DNA from: Lactobacillus nasalidis
GTDB lineage: Bacteria; Bacillota; Bacilli; Lactobacillales; Lactobacillaceae
Length of the DNA: 42,339 bases
NCBI RefSeq assembly: GCF_016587775.1
Contig: NZ_BOCG01000507.1
Span: forward strand, 1 to 42,339
Reading direction: 5' to 3'
Shown here: piece by piece, positions 25,634 to 35,100 of the stretch
Layout of the letters: every line of letters starts with the position of its first letter
Numbering within the stretch: the stretch's first letter is position 1
Notes under the pieces: model-generated
Seen by the model: the letters and a program-made list of their open reading frames with translations, nothing else
Told to the model about the DNA's origin: nothing
Database searches by the model: none
Program-made: the position numbers and the translations under genes

Positions 25634-28294
25634 ATGAAAACGGTACATATGGTTCCACATACGCACTGGGATCGGGAGTGGTTTTTTACTTCATCTAGGG
25701 CAAAAGTATACTTGCTAAAGGATGTTCAAGATGTGTTGACTAGATTGGAAGAAGACCCAAGATTTTCATGTTTTGTGTTAGATGGTCAAGCTTCGTTGAT
25801 TGTAGATTACCTAAAATGGCGGCCACAAGATGAGGAACGGGTTAGGAAGCTGGTTAGCCAAAAAAAGCTGATCATCGGTCCATGGTATACCCAAACAGAT
25901 CAGTTTCTTCCGTCAGGCGAAAATATAATCCGCAATTTGACTTATGGAATGCGAATTTGCGAAAAATTAGGAGGATATCAGAAAGTGGCTTACGTACCTG
26001 ATTCATTTGGTCAAGAGTCGAGTATGCCACAAATCTACCGCGAAGCTGGTCTAGAAAATGCCGTTCTTTGGCGCGGCTTTTCCAATCAAGAAGCACCCAA
26101 ATCAGAATTTATTTGGCAAGGAGAAGACGGAAGTCGGGTCAAAGTCTATAGGATGGCTTGCGGGTATTTTATTGGTGGACTGATTGATGAAAACAATCTG
26201 GATAAAATTATGCAAGAAAATTCCTTCCCGGAAGTTGAAAAAGAAGCCACAACCAATCAGATTTTGTTTCCACAAGGTTCAGATATGGCTCCAATCCGAT
26301 TTAATTTGCCAGACTTGATTGAGAAGCTAAACGAGCTGCATACAAAATACTGCTTTAAAATCAGTTCGCTTGAGGACTATATTTCTGCTGTAAATCAAGA
26401 AAAAACGCGGTTCTCAATAATTGATGGTGAGCATGACAGTGGCCGTGACATGCGGGTTCATAAAAGTAATTACTCTTCACGCGCAGACTTGAAACAATTT
26501 AACACATTCTTGCAGAATTACTTAACGAATGTGGTTGAACCGCTTTGCAGTTTAGGAACCAGATTTGGTTTGGAGTATCCCCAAGCTGAGATTGAAAGCA
26601 TGTGGGAAAAAATATTTGAAAATTCGGCACACGATTCTATGGCAAACTGCGTATCAGACAGTGTTAACAATGATATCCTTCATCGTTATAAAGAAGTAAA
26701 AGACATTGCTACTAGTATAGTTGAATTGACGTTACGGGAAATCTCTGTTCGTGTTAAAAACGATGGTCATGATCTGACTTTGACAGTCTTTAACACTTTG
26801 ACGGTTTCACGAACAGGAATTATCCGTCGCAAGTTGTTTATTCCCTTTAAAAAGTTCGAAATTATTGATCCTTTGGGCAATAAAGTGCCATTTACCGTTC
26901 TTTCGCTTAAAGATGAAACTGCTGAAATCAATGGTGCAACAATTCAACTGAATCCTGGGGATGAAATCTACCATCCAGACCATGTTTACGAGGCAGACCT
27001 GGCAATTAAAGTAGAAAACATACCACCAATGGGTTATAAGCAGTTTTATGTCCATGAAGCCACGACGAGTGATGAAATACAAAAATCTACGGATCGAAGT
27101 GTTGAAAATGAATTTTACAAAATTGAACTCAACTTCGATGGCAGCTTGGAGATAACTGACAAAGAATCCAATCAGATTTACCATCGACAGGCGATTCTGG
27201 AAGAAAACGGTGACGGAGGTGATTCCTACAACTACTCACCGGCACATGACGATAATGTGATCTATTCAACTGATCAATCCTTTACTTGGCATGCATTCAA
27301 GTCAGACCTCGTTGAACAATTAACAATCAGTTTCAAATTTAAGGTACCGAAAGATTTAAATGCACGAAAAGAAGGAAAGCTTGATACAGACTTACCAGTT
27401 GTATTGAAGATTTTACTTTACAAGGGCGAAAAATTAGTTCGATTCCATCTGGATGTTGATAATAGAGAGGTTTCTGATCACCGTCTATGCATAGACTTTG
27501 ATTCAGAAATCGTTAATAAGTTTACAGTAGCAGACCTTCAATTTGGCGCGATTAAGCGTCCAGTAGAAAAAGACAAGGACTTGGCAAACTGGAAATTAGA
27601 AAAAAACAAGTGGCAAGAAAAGCCGATTTCGATCAATACGATGCAGTCATTTGTGGCAGTTGGCAATGATTTATTTACATTGGCATTGTTCCCTCAAGGA
27701 GTTCGCGAATATGAAGCAATTGGGAAGAACCATTCCAAATTGCGACTAACATTGTTTAGAACATATGGCATGTTAGGGAAATCGGATCTACTTTATCGCC
27801 CAGGCAGGGCTTCAGGGGATGCTACTGTTGAAACTCCAGATGCTGAGCTCCATAAAGAGCTTTCTTTTGATTTTGCTCTTTACTTGGCAGAAAGGGACTT
27901 TGATTCTGCAGAAGTAGCTCAAGCTGCTAAGAATTACAACACGCCACTTCAGATATTTGAATATGCAGAATTTTTAAATGGCAGATTGTTGTTTCCATTT
28001 AATCGGGTAGCTCGTGATTTGCCACAAAGTGCTAGTTTGCTTAGTACGCGTGGAAAGCTGATTCTAAGTACGATCAAGAAGGCAGATGAGCGGCCTGGTT
28101 GGGTGATTCGCCTCTACAATGGTGGGTTTACTGCCGTTGAGGATAGTTTGCTTTTCAAGCAATTAGTGAAGCATGCAGAGCTAGTTGACTTGCGAGACGA
28201 ATGCAAAGAAAATCTGGCTGTTGAAGAGAATCGGGTATTTTTACCAAAACTGGAGCATGCAAAGTTTGTATCGGTTTATATTGAGTTTGCTTAA
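25634..28294 (+). CDS. GH38 alpha-mannosidase, copy 1
   Basis: It removes alpha-linked mannose (or phosphomannose) from imported glycosides in the cytosol; bacterial relatives include MngB, which cuts 6-phosphomannosyl-glycerate, and mannosidases acting on alpha-1,2/1,3 bonds. The N-terminal catalytic domain has HTHWDREW (zinc ligands His11 and Asp13), nucleophile Asp123 in YVPDSFGQ and a second His ligand in NSAHDSMANC (about residue 330). The central and C-terminal beta domains include LYRPGRASGDATVETPDAE. It is 886 aa, full length, with no signal peptide. GGGAG lies 8 nt before the ATG. Phospho- versus non-phospho-substrate cannot be decided here. Confidence 0.9.
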   Translation: MKTVHMVPHTHWDREWFFTSSRAKVYLLKDVQDVLTRLEEDPRFSCFVLDGQASLIVDYLKWRPQDEERVRKLVSQKKLIIGPWYTQTDQFLPSGENIIRNLTYGMRICEKLGGYQKVAYVPDSFGQESSMPQIYREAGLENAVLWRGFSNQEAPKSEFIWQGEDGSRVKVYRMACGYFIGGLIDENNLDKIMQENSFPEVEKEATTNQILFPQGSDMAPIRFNLPDLIEKLNELHTKYCFKISSLEDYISAVNQEKTRFSIIDGEHDSGRDMRVHKSNYSSRADLKQFNTFLQNYLTNVVEPLCSLGTRFGLEYPQAEIESMWEKIFENSAHDSMANCVSDSVNNDILHRYKEVKDIATSIVELTLREISVRVKNDGHDLTLTVFNTLTVSRTGIIRRKLFIPFKKFEIIDPLGNKVPFTVLSLKDETAEINGATIQLNPGDEIYHPDHVYEADLAIKVENIPPMGYKQFYVHEATTSDEIQKSTDRSVENEFYKIELNFDGSLEITDKESNQIYHRQAILEENGDGGDSYNYSPAHDDNVIYSTDQSFTWHAFKSDLVEQLTISFKFKVPKDLNARKEGKLDTDLPVVLKILLYKGEKLVRFHLDVDNREVSDHRLCIDFDSEIVNKFTVADLQFGAIKRPVEKDKDLANWKLEKNKWQEKPISINTMQSFVAVGNDLFTLALFPQGVREYEAIGKNHSKLRLTLFRTYGMLGKSDLLYRPGRASGDATVETPDAELHKELSFDFALYLAERDFDSAEVAQAAKNYNTPLQIFEYAEFLNGRLLFPFNRVARDLPQSASLLSTRGKLILSTIKKADERPGWVIRLYNGGFTAVEDSLLFKQLVKHAELVDLRDECKENLAVEENRVFLPKLEHAKFVSVYIEFA

Positions 28295-28311
28295 AGGCAG
28301 GAGATGCAAAA

Positions 28312-30933
28312 ATGGTTAAAGCATATTTAGTAAATCACACACACTGGGATCGAGAATGGTACTTTACGACGCAGGATGCTCAAGTATTAAGTGACCAGCT
28401 GTTTACTGACGTACTCGATGAACTGGAAGCTCATCCAGAGGCTAATTTCACCCTTGATGGACAGATGTCGATCGTTGACGAATACTTAGAGCTTCATCCC
28501 GAAAACAGAGATCGTATTAAGAAACTAACAGAGAGAGGACAATTGTTCTTAGGCCCTTGGTATACTCAGACTGATGCCCTCGTTCCTAATGCAGAATCAA
28601 TTATCCACAATTTGATTATCGGTATTTTAGATGCACGGATGAACTTTGGTAGAGCAATGATGCTGGGGTACCTTCCTGATACTTTTGGCTTTAATGCCAA
28701 CATGCCGATGCTTTTGGGGCAAGTAGGAATCAAAGACTTCCTTTGTTGGCGTGGGACAGACTTTAAGCGCCAAGTTCAATCACCTTATTTTAAATGGAAG
28801 TCTTTGGGGAATCGTGCTGTATTTGCTGCTAATTTTCCATTGGGGTACTATACGGGACAAATTGCTTTAGAGTCTAAAAAGCATCTGCAACAATTTGTAG
28901 AGGAAAGACTAGATCCGGGAATCAAGTTTGAAGCTGAGAATGGCAATAATGCGGAAGTCTTGATTCCATCTGGAATTGACCAGATGAATATTGTCCATAA
29001 TATTTCACAAACAGTAGATGATATAAATAAGCTCAGTCAGCATCATGTTGAAATTTCAACTTATCCTGAGTTTATGAGTAAACTCCACGATAAAGTTTTG
29101 CCCGTTTACGCTGGTGAACTGCGTTATCCTGCATATTCCAGAGTCCACCGGACAATCGGAGCAGTGAGATCCAAAAACAAGAGAAAAAATTTCCAGCTGG
29201 AGCAATCGATCCAACGCCGGGTAGAACCGCTGATGCTACTTGCCAAAAAGGCAAATATTCGCGTGTCACAAGGCTTGCTGATCAAACTATGGAAACTCAC
29301 TTTAGACTGTCATCCACACGATACTATGGGGGGCAGTGTGACTGACAATGTTGCTGTTGATATTGACCACCGATTTAAGCAGGCTTTCGAAATTGCGGAT
29401 GGGCTAGAAAATTATATCAAGAAGCGCTTGGCCCAACGATTGCACTTAACTGATCATGATGTTTTGCTTTTTAATACAGATCCATTTGCATTCAGTGGAT
29501 ATAAGACGATTGAATTTATTTCACAGAGCAAATCAATAGAATTTGACAGTAAGTACGAAGCGACTATTATCAAGTCGGAATATACACCTTCTAGACCTAA
29601 CATCATGCAACTGACATCAAAAGGCTATGAATTCAAAACTGAAGCAGGATACTATAAGATTTATGCTAAAGTTAAAGTTGATCTTCCAGGATTAAGTTAT
29701 TGTGTACTGCATTTTAGAGACAGCAAGAAAGAGTTGGCTGAGTTAGAAAAGAAGAATGATAGCACGATTACTAATTGTGATGTTACCTTGGAATTTGACG
29801 GAACGAACTTTAACTTGAAAACCCCTGAGCGAGATTTTAAAGATGTTATCCGCATTCATGACCAAGGTAATGACGGTGATACTTATGATGTTTCCCCGTT
29901 GCGTGGGGACCATGATCTGATTCTGCCATGGACTGGTAAATTGATTAAAGAGAGCAAAAATGGTCATCAACGTTTGATTTTGTCAGGGTCATGGGTTTTG
30001 CCATATGACTTACAAGACAGAAGATCGAAAGCCAAGCAAATAGAAGTATCATATCAGCTGATTTTGACCTTTGCTGCCGGTGAAAGAGTCCTTTCAGGAA
30101 AGCTGATTGTTGATAATCAAGTATTGTCTCATCGTTTACGCTTAGAAATGAAGACAGGAATTAACAGTTCACAAGCGCATGCCCAGATTCAAGGCGGTTT
30201 TCGCTATACCAAGAATGTGCCGATTGAGAATGACTGGCAAAAAGAATTTGTTGAAAAGCCTGTGAACATTTATGTATTCGATCGTGTCGTTGGTTTGCAC
30301 GATGAGGCGTGCGGCCTATATTTCTTTGGCAAAGGGCAAAAGAACTATGAATTGATCGACAAGTCTATCTTTGTAACTTTGATGGCAACCACCGGACAGC
30401 TGGGAAAGGCCAACCTACTTTGGCGGCCTGGCAGAGCTTCAGGTGATACGACATCTGTTGGTCACCAAATGACTCCAACGCCTATGGCACAAGAACTTGG
30501 TAAAAATTCATTTGAATTTGGATTAGCATTTTTTGCAGGTGAAGACTTACGAGAAGGGAAGATTATCAAAGCTGTCAATCACTGGCTTGCCCCAAGCGTT
30601 TCATATCAGATGCAGAATTATAATCTGTTTGTTAATCGGTTGGACAATAAAATTTGGGACATTGAATTTTCGTCAGATCTACCTAAAGCGACACTGTCTG
30701 CTTCCTATCTTGATCTGCAGTTGGATCCATCCTTGGAAGTTTCAGCATTGTATCCTGCGTATACTATCGATCATGGTTATGTCCTCCGTTTAGCAAACGA
30801 AACGGGACAAGTGATTGACATTTCTGGGTTAAAATCTGCTGGCTATCTTTTAGTCAACGCTTTGGAAGAAAAGATTACTGGTAAATATGAAGTAGGTCCT
30901 TACGATATGATTAGCTTGGTTAAATTAGATTAA
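28312..30933 (+). CDS. GH38 alpha-mannosidase, copy 2
   Basis: A second GH38, 873 aa, 17 nt after the first. The motifs are parallel: HTHWDREW with His11 and Asp13, nucleophile Asp123 in YLPDTFGFN, the metal ligand region DCHPHDTMGG (about residue 336) and LWRPGRASGDTTS in the C-terminal part. Sequence similarity to copy 1 is clear only at motifs, so this is an old divergence rather than a recent duplication; the two probably differ in linkage. No signal peptide. GGCAGGAGATG lies before the start. With GH125 it could strip branched alpha-mannosides stepwise. Confidence 0.9.
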   Translation: MVKAYLVNHTHWDREWYFTTQDAQVLSDQLFTDVLDELEAHPEANFTLDGQMSIVDEYLELHPENRDRIKKLTERGQLFLGPWYTQTDALVPNAESIIHNLIIGILDARMNFGRAMMLGYLPDTFGFNANMPMLLGQVGIKDFLCWRGTDFKRQVQSPYFKWKSLGNRAVFAANFPLGYYTGQIALESKKHLQQFVEERLDPGIKFEAENGNNAEVLIPSGIDQMNIVHNISQTVDDINKLSQHHVEISTYPEFMSKLHDKVLPVYAGELRYPAYSRVHRTIGAVRSKNKRKNFQLEQSIQRRVEPLMLLAKKANIRVSQGLLIKLWKLTLDCHPHDTMGGSVTDNVAVDIDHRFKQAFEIADGLENYIKKRLAQRLHLTDHDVLLFNTDPFAFSGYKTIEFISQSKSIEFDSKYEATIIKSEYTPSRPNIMQLTSKGYEFKTEAGYYKIYAKVKVDLPGLSYCVLHFRDSKKELAELEKKNDSTITNCDVTLEFDGTNFNLKTPERDFKDVIRIHDQGNDGDTYDVSPLRGDHDLILPWTGKLIKESKNGHQRLILSGSWVLPYDLQDRRSKAKQIEVSYQLILTFAAGERVLSGKLIVDNQVLSHRLRLEMKTGINSSQAHAQIQGGFRYTKNVPIENDWQKEFVEKPVNIYVFDRVVGLHDEACGLYFFGKGQKNYELIDKSIFVTLMATTGQLGKANLLWRPGRASGDTTSVGHQMTPTPMAQELGKNSFEFGLAFFAGEDLREGKIIKAVNHWLAPSVSYQMQNYNLFVNRLDNKIWDIEFSSDLPKATLSASYLDLQLDPSLEVSALYPAYTIDHGYVLRLANETGQVIDISGLKSAGYLLVNALEEKITGKYEVGPYDMISLVKLD

Positions 30934-31013
30934 CTTTCTTGATAGCGATTCCTAAAATGGCATTATTGTGCTAAGATCACTAATGAAACTTGCAATGGAA
31001 AGAACCTGAAAAC

Positions 31014-32966
31014 ATGCAATTGTCTTACAAAAGATTAGGCGAAATATTAAGCATTCTTTTAAGAATGCCGGAAGCTCAATATATATCGGCTAATAATTTG
31101 GCTGAGCGTTTAGGAGTGACTAGTAGAACTATTCGCAGCGACATCAAAGAAATAAACGATGAGATTGCATCTTATCACATAAGTGTGCAAAACCGCCGAG
31201 GTCATGGCTTCTATTTCAAATATGCTGATAGACAAGAAATGGATAATCTGCGGAAGGATGTTTTGGAGGGAGAAAAGAATTCTCCTTCGGGCATGACCTA
31301 CAATGAACGCCTAAATGATCTAAAACATTGGCTGTTTAGACAAAGCAAGGTAAATATTGATGAGCTATTAGATGATCTTTTGATTAGTGACACGACTTTA
31401 AATAGCTATGTTAATGCGATTAGGCATGGATTGGCCAAATTTGGCTTAAAAGTTGAACGACATAATGATTACTTGCAAATAGCAGGTAGTGAGGAAGGCA
31501 AAAGGGATTATATTTTACGAAATATGATCAACCGACGTGATGCTGAATACGTGGTTGACGTATCTGACAGTGAAGAAGAAATTTTTGACAATGTCGATTT
31601 GCAGAAATTAAGTCAAGAAATTAACGGCTTTTTAGATAAAAATAGCTATAGACTGGCTGATATCAACCGAAAAAATTTTTTGATACACATGGCCTTAAGT
31701 ATCTCAAGGATAAAAAAAGGGGCATCGCTTGACAAAGTTCCATCTAAAAACTTTGTTTTGGGTTCAACTGATAAGGTGGTCTTTGAAAACTTCCTAATGC
31801 AACTTGAATCGGATTTCAACGTTAAATTTAACGCATACGAGCAACAGGTGCTAGAATACCACTTCGCGATGAACTATCCTCGTGTTCTTAGGAATTCTAG
31901 CACTTCCGTTAGGAAAGAATTGATAGAAATGTCTATAGAAGACTTTCTAGAAAGAATTCAGGAAGAATTTGGAATCGACTTAAGTGGAGATGATGATTTA
32001 AAAAGGAATCTGCAAAATCATTTGCAGCTTCTGCTAAAAGTAAATCGAGTGAACGGGAAAAGGAAGAATCCAATGCTTGACCTTATTTTTTCGACCTTCC
32101 CTTATTCTTACGAGATTACAGCGGTAGCTGCACCGGTTTTGGAGAATGATCTGCATATTTCTTTAAATCAAGATGAGCTTTCCTTTTTGACTTTGCATAT
32201 TGGGGCGGCAGTTGAACGTACCAATAAGACTATTATCAAACGAAAAGCAGCGCTGGTTTGCAGTGAAGGTAAAGCCATGGCTTCCTTACTTAAGTCAAGG
32301 CTGATGCACCAATTTGATACCTATTTGACAATTACTGGGATTTACAGTTATGACGATTATCTAAATGGAAAAATTGCCAATAATGACTTCTTAATATCAA
32401 CGGTACCGATCACAGATAGCAATGTGCCGATTATTCAGATTGATTTGGCCAATTTTCACGATGATATCAAGCAGCTTTATGAATACCTACAATCCATCAC
32501 CAACCCATATCAAGTAATTGGGGAACTACTTGATGAACGATATATCTACTTGATCGACAATGCAGATATGACCAGAGATAAAATCATCAATTTGATGGTT
32601 GACAATTTAGAAAAGAATCAAGATGTAACGCAAGATTTCAGATCCAAAGTTTTTAAGCGGGAAGAAATGTACTCAACAGCAGTTGGTGGGCATATGGCAA
32701 TTCCGCATGCAATTGGTTTTGAAACACAAAAATCTATAGTTTCTTTTACCAGACTAAGTCAGCCAATCGAGTGGGACGACCATAATGAAGTCAATTATAT
32801 TTTTTTGCTGTCGATCTCTAGAGATGATTATTTGAACGTTCAAAAGTTCTTTGATTTCTTGATAGGGTTGCAGACGAATCAACAGTTTAGAAAAATAATT
32901 GATAGTGCCAAAAACGCAACAGAAATTAAACAAGCTATTGTCGAAATGATAGATGCACATTTTTAG
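31014..32966 (+). CDS. PRD/PTS-domain transcriptional activator (MtlR/LicR type)
   Basis: Likely activator of the mannoside operon, controlled by PTS phosphorylation. Domain order: DNA-binding HTH (SANNLAERLGVTSRTIRSDI, about 25-44), a second HTH-like region, two PRDs with conserved His (LIHMALSISRIKKG, EYHFAMNYP; then LHIGAAVERTNK), an EIIB-like domain with Cys in LVCSEGKAMASLL and a C-terminal EIIA domain with His in HMAIPHAIGF. I prefer the ATG at 31014 (650 aa; GGAAAG about 12 nt upstream) to an in-frame TTG at 30990. It is transcribed with the operon; a weak TTGATA at about 30940 may add a local promoter. Confidence 0.9.
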   Translation: MQLSYKRLGEILSILLRMPEAQYISANNLAERLGVTSRTIRSDIKEINDEIASYHISVQNRRGHGFYFKYADRQEMDNLRKDVLEGEKNSPSGMTYNERLNDLKHWLFRQSKVNIDELLDDLLISDTTLNSYVNAIRHGLAKFGLKVERHNDYLQIAGSEEGKRDYILRNMINRRDAEYVVDVSDSEEEIFDNVDLQKLSQEINGFLDKNSYRLADINRKNFLIHMALSISRIKKGASLDKVPSKNFVLGSTDKVVFENFLMQLESDFNVKFNAYEQQVLEYHFAMNYPRVLRNSSTSVRKELIEMSIEDFLERIQEEFGIDLSGDDDLKRNLQNHLQLLLKVNRVNGKRKNPMLDLIFSTFPYSYEITAVAAPVLENDLHISLNQDELSFLTLHIGAAVERTNKTIIKRKAALVCSEGKAMASLLKSRLMHQFDTYLTITGIYSYDDYLNGKIANNDFLISTVPITDSNVPIIQIDLANFHDDIKQLYEYLQSITNPYQVIGELLDERYIYLIDNADMTRDKIINLMVDNLEKNQDVTQDFRSKVFKREEMYSTAVGGHMAIPHAIGFETQKSIVSFTRLSQPIEWDDHNEVNYIFLLSISRDDYLNVQKFFDFLIGLQTNQQFRKIIDSAKNATEIKQAIVEMIDAHF

Positions 32967-32978
32967 AGAGGAAGAATT

Positions 32979-33941
32979 ATGAAAGAACCTATTTTTTTAA
33001 AACCAGTATTTCATGAAAAGATTTGGGGTGGTACTGGTTTACGTGATGAGTTTGGGTATGATATTCCAAGTGATCATACTGGAGAATGTTGGGCAATCTC
33101 AGCGCACCCACATGGTCCGGCAGAAGTTATTAACGGACCGTACAAGGGTATGAAACTAAATGAGTTATGGGATCAGCATCGAGAACTGTTTGGAAACGCA
33201 GAAGGAAATGTTTTTCCGTTATTAACTAAAATTCTGGACGCCAATCAAGATTTGTCAGTTCAAGTTCATCCTGATAATGAATATGCTGAAGAGCATGAAC
33301 ATGAACTTGGAAAAACTGAATCTTGGTATGTTATCAAGGCTAAGCCAGGTGCCATGTTGTATTACGGTCATAATGCAAAAACACGGGATGAGTTTGCTGA
33401 TATGATTCACAACAAGCAATGGAAAAAGCTACTTCGGAAAATGCCAGTCAAACCGGGAGATTTTGTTTACGTTCCTCATGGTATGGTTCATGCGGTAGGT
33501 GCTGGAATCATGGTTCTCGAAACCCAACAATCAAGTGATACGACGTATCGCATGTATGATTTTGACCGAGTAGACCAGAAGACCGGTCATTTGCGCGAGT
33601 TACACATTCAGCAATCGATCGATACTGTAGAAGTGCCATTTAAGATGCCAGTTCTGAACCACAAAGAATGGGACGTTGGCGATGTCCATGTCACTCAGTT
33701 TGTAATGGCCGAATATTTTGGAGTGTTTAAGTTAGATGTTAATGGCTTAGGCAATTTTGAAAATACAGATGGCAAATATCGGTTGCTTTCAGTTATTGAC
33801 GGTCAATGTACATTGGAAATTGATCAACAAAAATACGAACTCCAAAAGGGACAACATTTGATCCTGCCATCTACTGTGAACAAGTGGTCTTTAGACGGGG
33901 ATGCAACGATAATTGCATCTAAGCCTGGAGATGAAGCGTAA
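32979..33941 (+). CDS. manA: Class I mannose-6-phosphate isomerase
   Basis: It converts mannose-6-P to fructose-6-P, feeding the sugar released by the mannosidases into glycolysis, and in reverse can supply the EPS GDP-mannose route. The 320 aa are typical of the short Firmicute form. Zinc-binding motifs include LSVQVHPDNEYAEEHEHE, ending in the Zn-ligand Glu, and VPHGMVHAVGAGI. The cupin C-terminus (LLSVIDGQCTLEI, HLILPSTV) is intact. AGAGAGGAAG precedes the ATG, 12 nt after the regulator stop, so it is the last gene of the operon. Confidence 0.92.
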   Translation: MKEPIFLKPVFHEKIWGGTGLRDEFGYDIPSDHTGECWAISAHPHGPAEVINGPYKGMKLNELWDQHRELFGNAEGNVFPLLTKILDANQDLSVQVHPDNEYAEEHEHELGKTESWYVIKAKPGAMLYYGHNAKTRDEFADMIHNKQWKKLLRKMPVKPGDFVYVPHGMVHAVGAGIMVLETQQSSDTTYRMYDFDRVDQKTGHLRELHIQQSIDTVEVPFKMPVLNHKEWDVGDVHVTQFVMAEYFGVFKLDVNGLGNFENTDGKYRLLSVIDGQCTLEIDQQKYELQKGQHLILPSTVNKWSLDGDATIIASKPGDEA

Positions 33942-33963
33942 GTTCAGTAAGATGAAAAAACAT

Positions 33964-33993
33964 TTGTAAAAACTATATACTTTATACTATAAT
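33964..33993 (+). promoter_or_regulatory. Promoter in the manA 3' region
   Basis: TTGTAA (33964-33969), 18-nt spacer, perfect TATAAT (33988-33993). It has no ORF downstream: transcription from about 34000 would meet the terminator at 34044-34084. Confidence 0.6.
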
Positions 33994-33999
33994 TAACAT

Positions 34000-34084
34000 A
34001 GGAACTGACGTAGAAGTCATTTTCTTATTTATATCCCTTTTCAGCTGCCAGTATTAACTTGTGTTGACTGGTGGCTTTTTCTTT
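34000..34084 (+). ncRNA. Candidate small RNA ending in a strong terminator
   Basis: A consensus-like promoter (TATAAT at 33988) is followed by about 85 nt without an ORF and then by a hairpin terminator. The 5' part contains GACGTAGAAGTC (34007-34018), which can form a small stem-loop. I match it to no known RNA family. The alternative is that the hairpin simply ends the mannoside operon and the promoter match is chance. Confidence 0.4.
34044..34084 (+). terminator. Intrinsic terminator after manA
   Basis: GCTGCCAGT (34044-34052) pairs with ACTGGTGGC (34067-34075), nine pairs with two G-T, inner AAC/GTT, then TTTTTCTTT. It is the likely end of the mannoside operon and of the candidate small RNA. 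Confidence 0.85.
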
Positions 34085-34121
34085 GGAATACTTAACTTGA
34101 TAATAACAATTTACCCAAAAT

Positions 34122-34168
34122 CCTAGTTTTATTTTTTCACGTAGAAAATCTAACTAGGTTTTTCTTTG
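34122..34168 (+). terminator. Second hairpin with T tract
   Basis: CCTAGTT (34122-34128) pairs with AACTAGG (34152-34158), an inner TTTT/AAAA stem is possible, and TTTTTCTTT follows. It may back up the terminator 40 nt upstream. The stretch from here to 34575 holds no gene I can support. Confidence 0.5.
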
Positions 34169-34575
34169 CCATAGAGAGATTAGATTTTGGAATCGACTAT
34201 ATCTGTAGATTTATGATTAGATACTTTGTAAACACCCAATAATGTGGTAACCATAGCCCCCCTTGTTTAGAAGTCATATAGACTGTATTCGGACAATTGA
34301 ATAAGATATTATAGTAGAACATCCAGTAGTGTCATTCAAGTTGTCAAAGACTGATTTATGAGCGTTATCAGAATTTATGGTAGCTAACATGCCAAAGAAG
34401 TTCAGATATTGATTAACTTACGAACTAGGGATTTAAGGAGGAAAATGTTGCTGGAGAGGATTTTTGTGCAGACTCCCAAAGCGGTTCAAGTATCTTAGAG
34501 AGTTAGATAAAAAATGGAAAATGTTTTAGAGGCAGAGCAAATTTTAGATCTAGTCTTGATGAATAGCTAGTAAAG
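34169..34575 (+). other. Decayed, non-coding stretch
   Basis: No ORF of note. One short open piece around 34470-34530 (PKRFKYLRELDKKWKMF) could be a gene scrap, but I recognise no family. The composition is A+T-rich. Together with the LacI and IS remnants that follow, it reads as degenerating DNA. Confidence 0.45.
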
Positions 34576-34577
34576 AG

Positions 34578-34617
34578 ACAAAAGACACAGTCCTCATTAA
34601 TGGGCTGTGCCTTTTGT
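34578..34617. terminator. Bidirectional terminator
   Basis: ACAAAAGACACAGTCC (34578-34593) pairs with GGGCTGTGCCTTTTGT (34602-34617): 14 Watson-Crick pairs, one G-T and one A-C, loop of 8. It has T-rich flanks on both strands. On the minus strand it terminated the lacI-family gene now truncated at 34620-35095. Confidence 0.8.
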
Positions 34618-34619
34618 AA

Positions 34620-35095
34620 TTACGTAGTTTTGCACTTAATCAAACTTACCGGAATAGTTTGTGACGCATCATAAATCTTTGATTTATGAATCATTGCAAG
34701 TAGGTTGCTACAACAAACATTGCAAATTGTATCAATATCTTGCCGAATAGTTGTGATGCCGAGTTCTTTTGACTTGGCAGATCCGTCAAAACCGACAATC
34801 GCAATCTGCTCAGGCACCTTGTATCCTAGCATCAGTGCTTCTTGATAAAGGAAGGCTGCCAGATTATCGTTGATACAGAAAATTCCAACTCGGTCATGCT
34901 GCTTCAAAAGTTCAGAAATTTTAGCGTCAAAGCCGTCGCGTTCCTCTGCTAAATCGAGTCCTTCAGAAGTGGCTGTGATTTTAATAACGTTAGGTTCGAG
35001 TCCTCGACTTTGGCAGGTATTACTGAAGCTGAGAATTATTCTTTCGTTGCTTGAGAAGTTGTCATTGGAAGTAGTGATCATGATAGGGTAGGTAC
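34620..35095 (-). pseudogene. LacI/PurR-family regulator, C-terminal ligand-binding fragment
   Basis: The minus-strand frame encodes the C-terminal half of a LacI-type sugar-binding domain: YPIMITTSNDNFSSNERI, VGIFCINDNLAAFLYQEALM (the family's 'ND' region), QIAIVGFDGSAKSKELGITTIRQDI. The DNA-binding helix-turn-helix and the first half of the binding domain are missing. The break falls where the IS3-type remnant starts (about 35096-35103), and no LacI N-terminus is found beyond it. The fragment cannot bind DNA. Its original target is unknown; the adjacent mannoside locus is a possibility only. Confidence 0.85.
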
Positions 35096-35100
35096 CCAGA

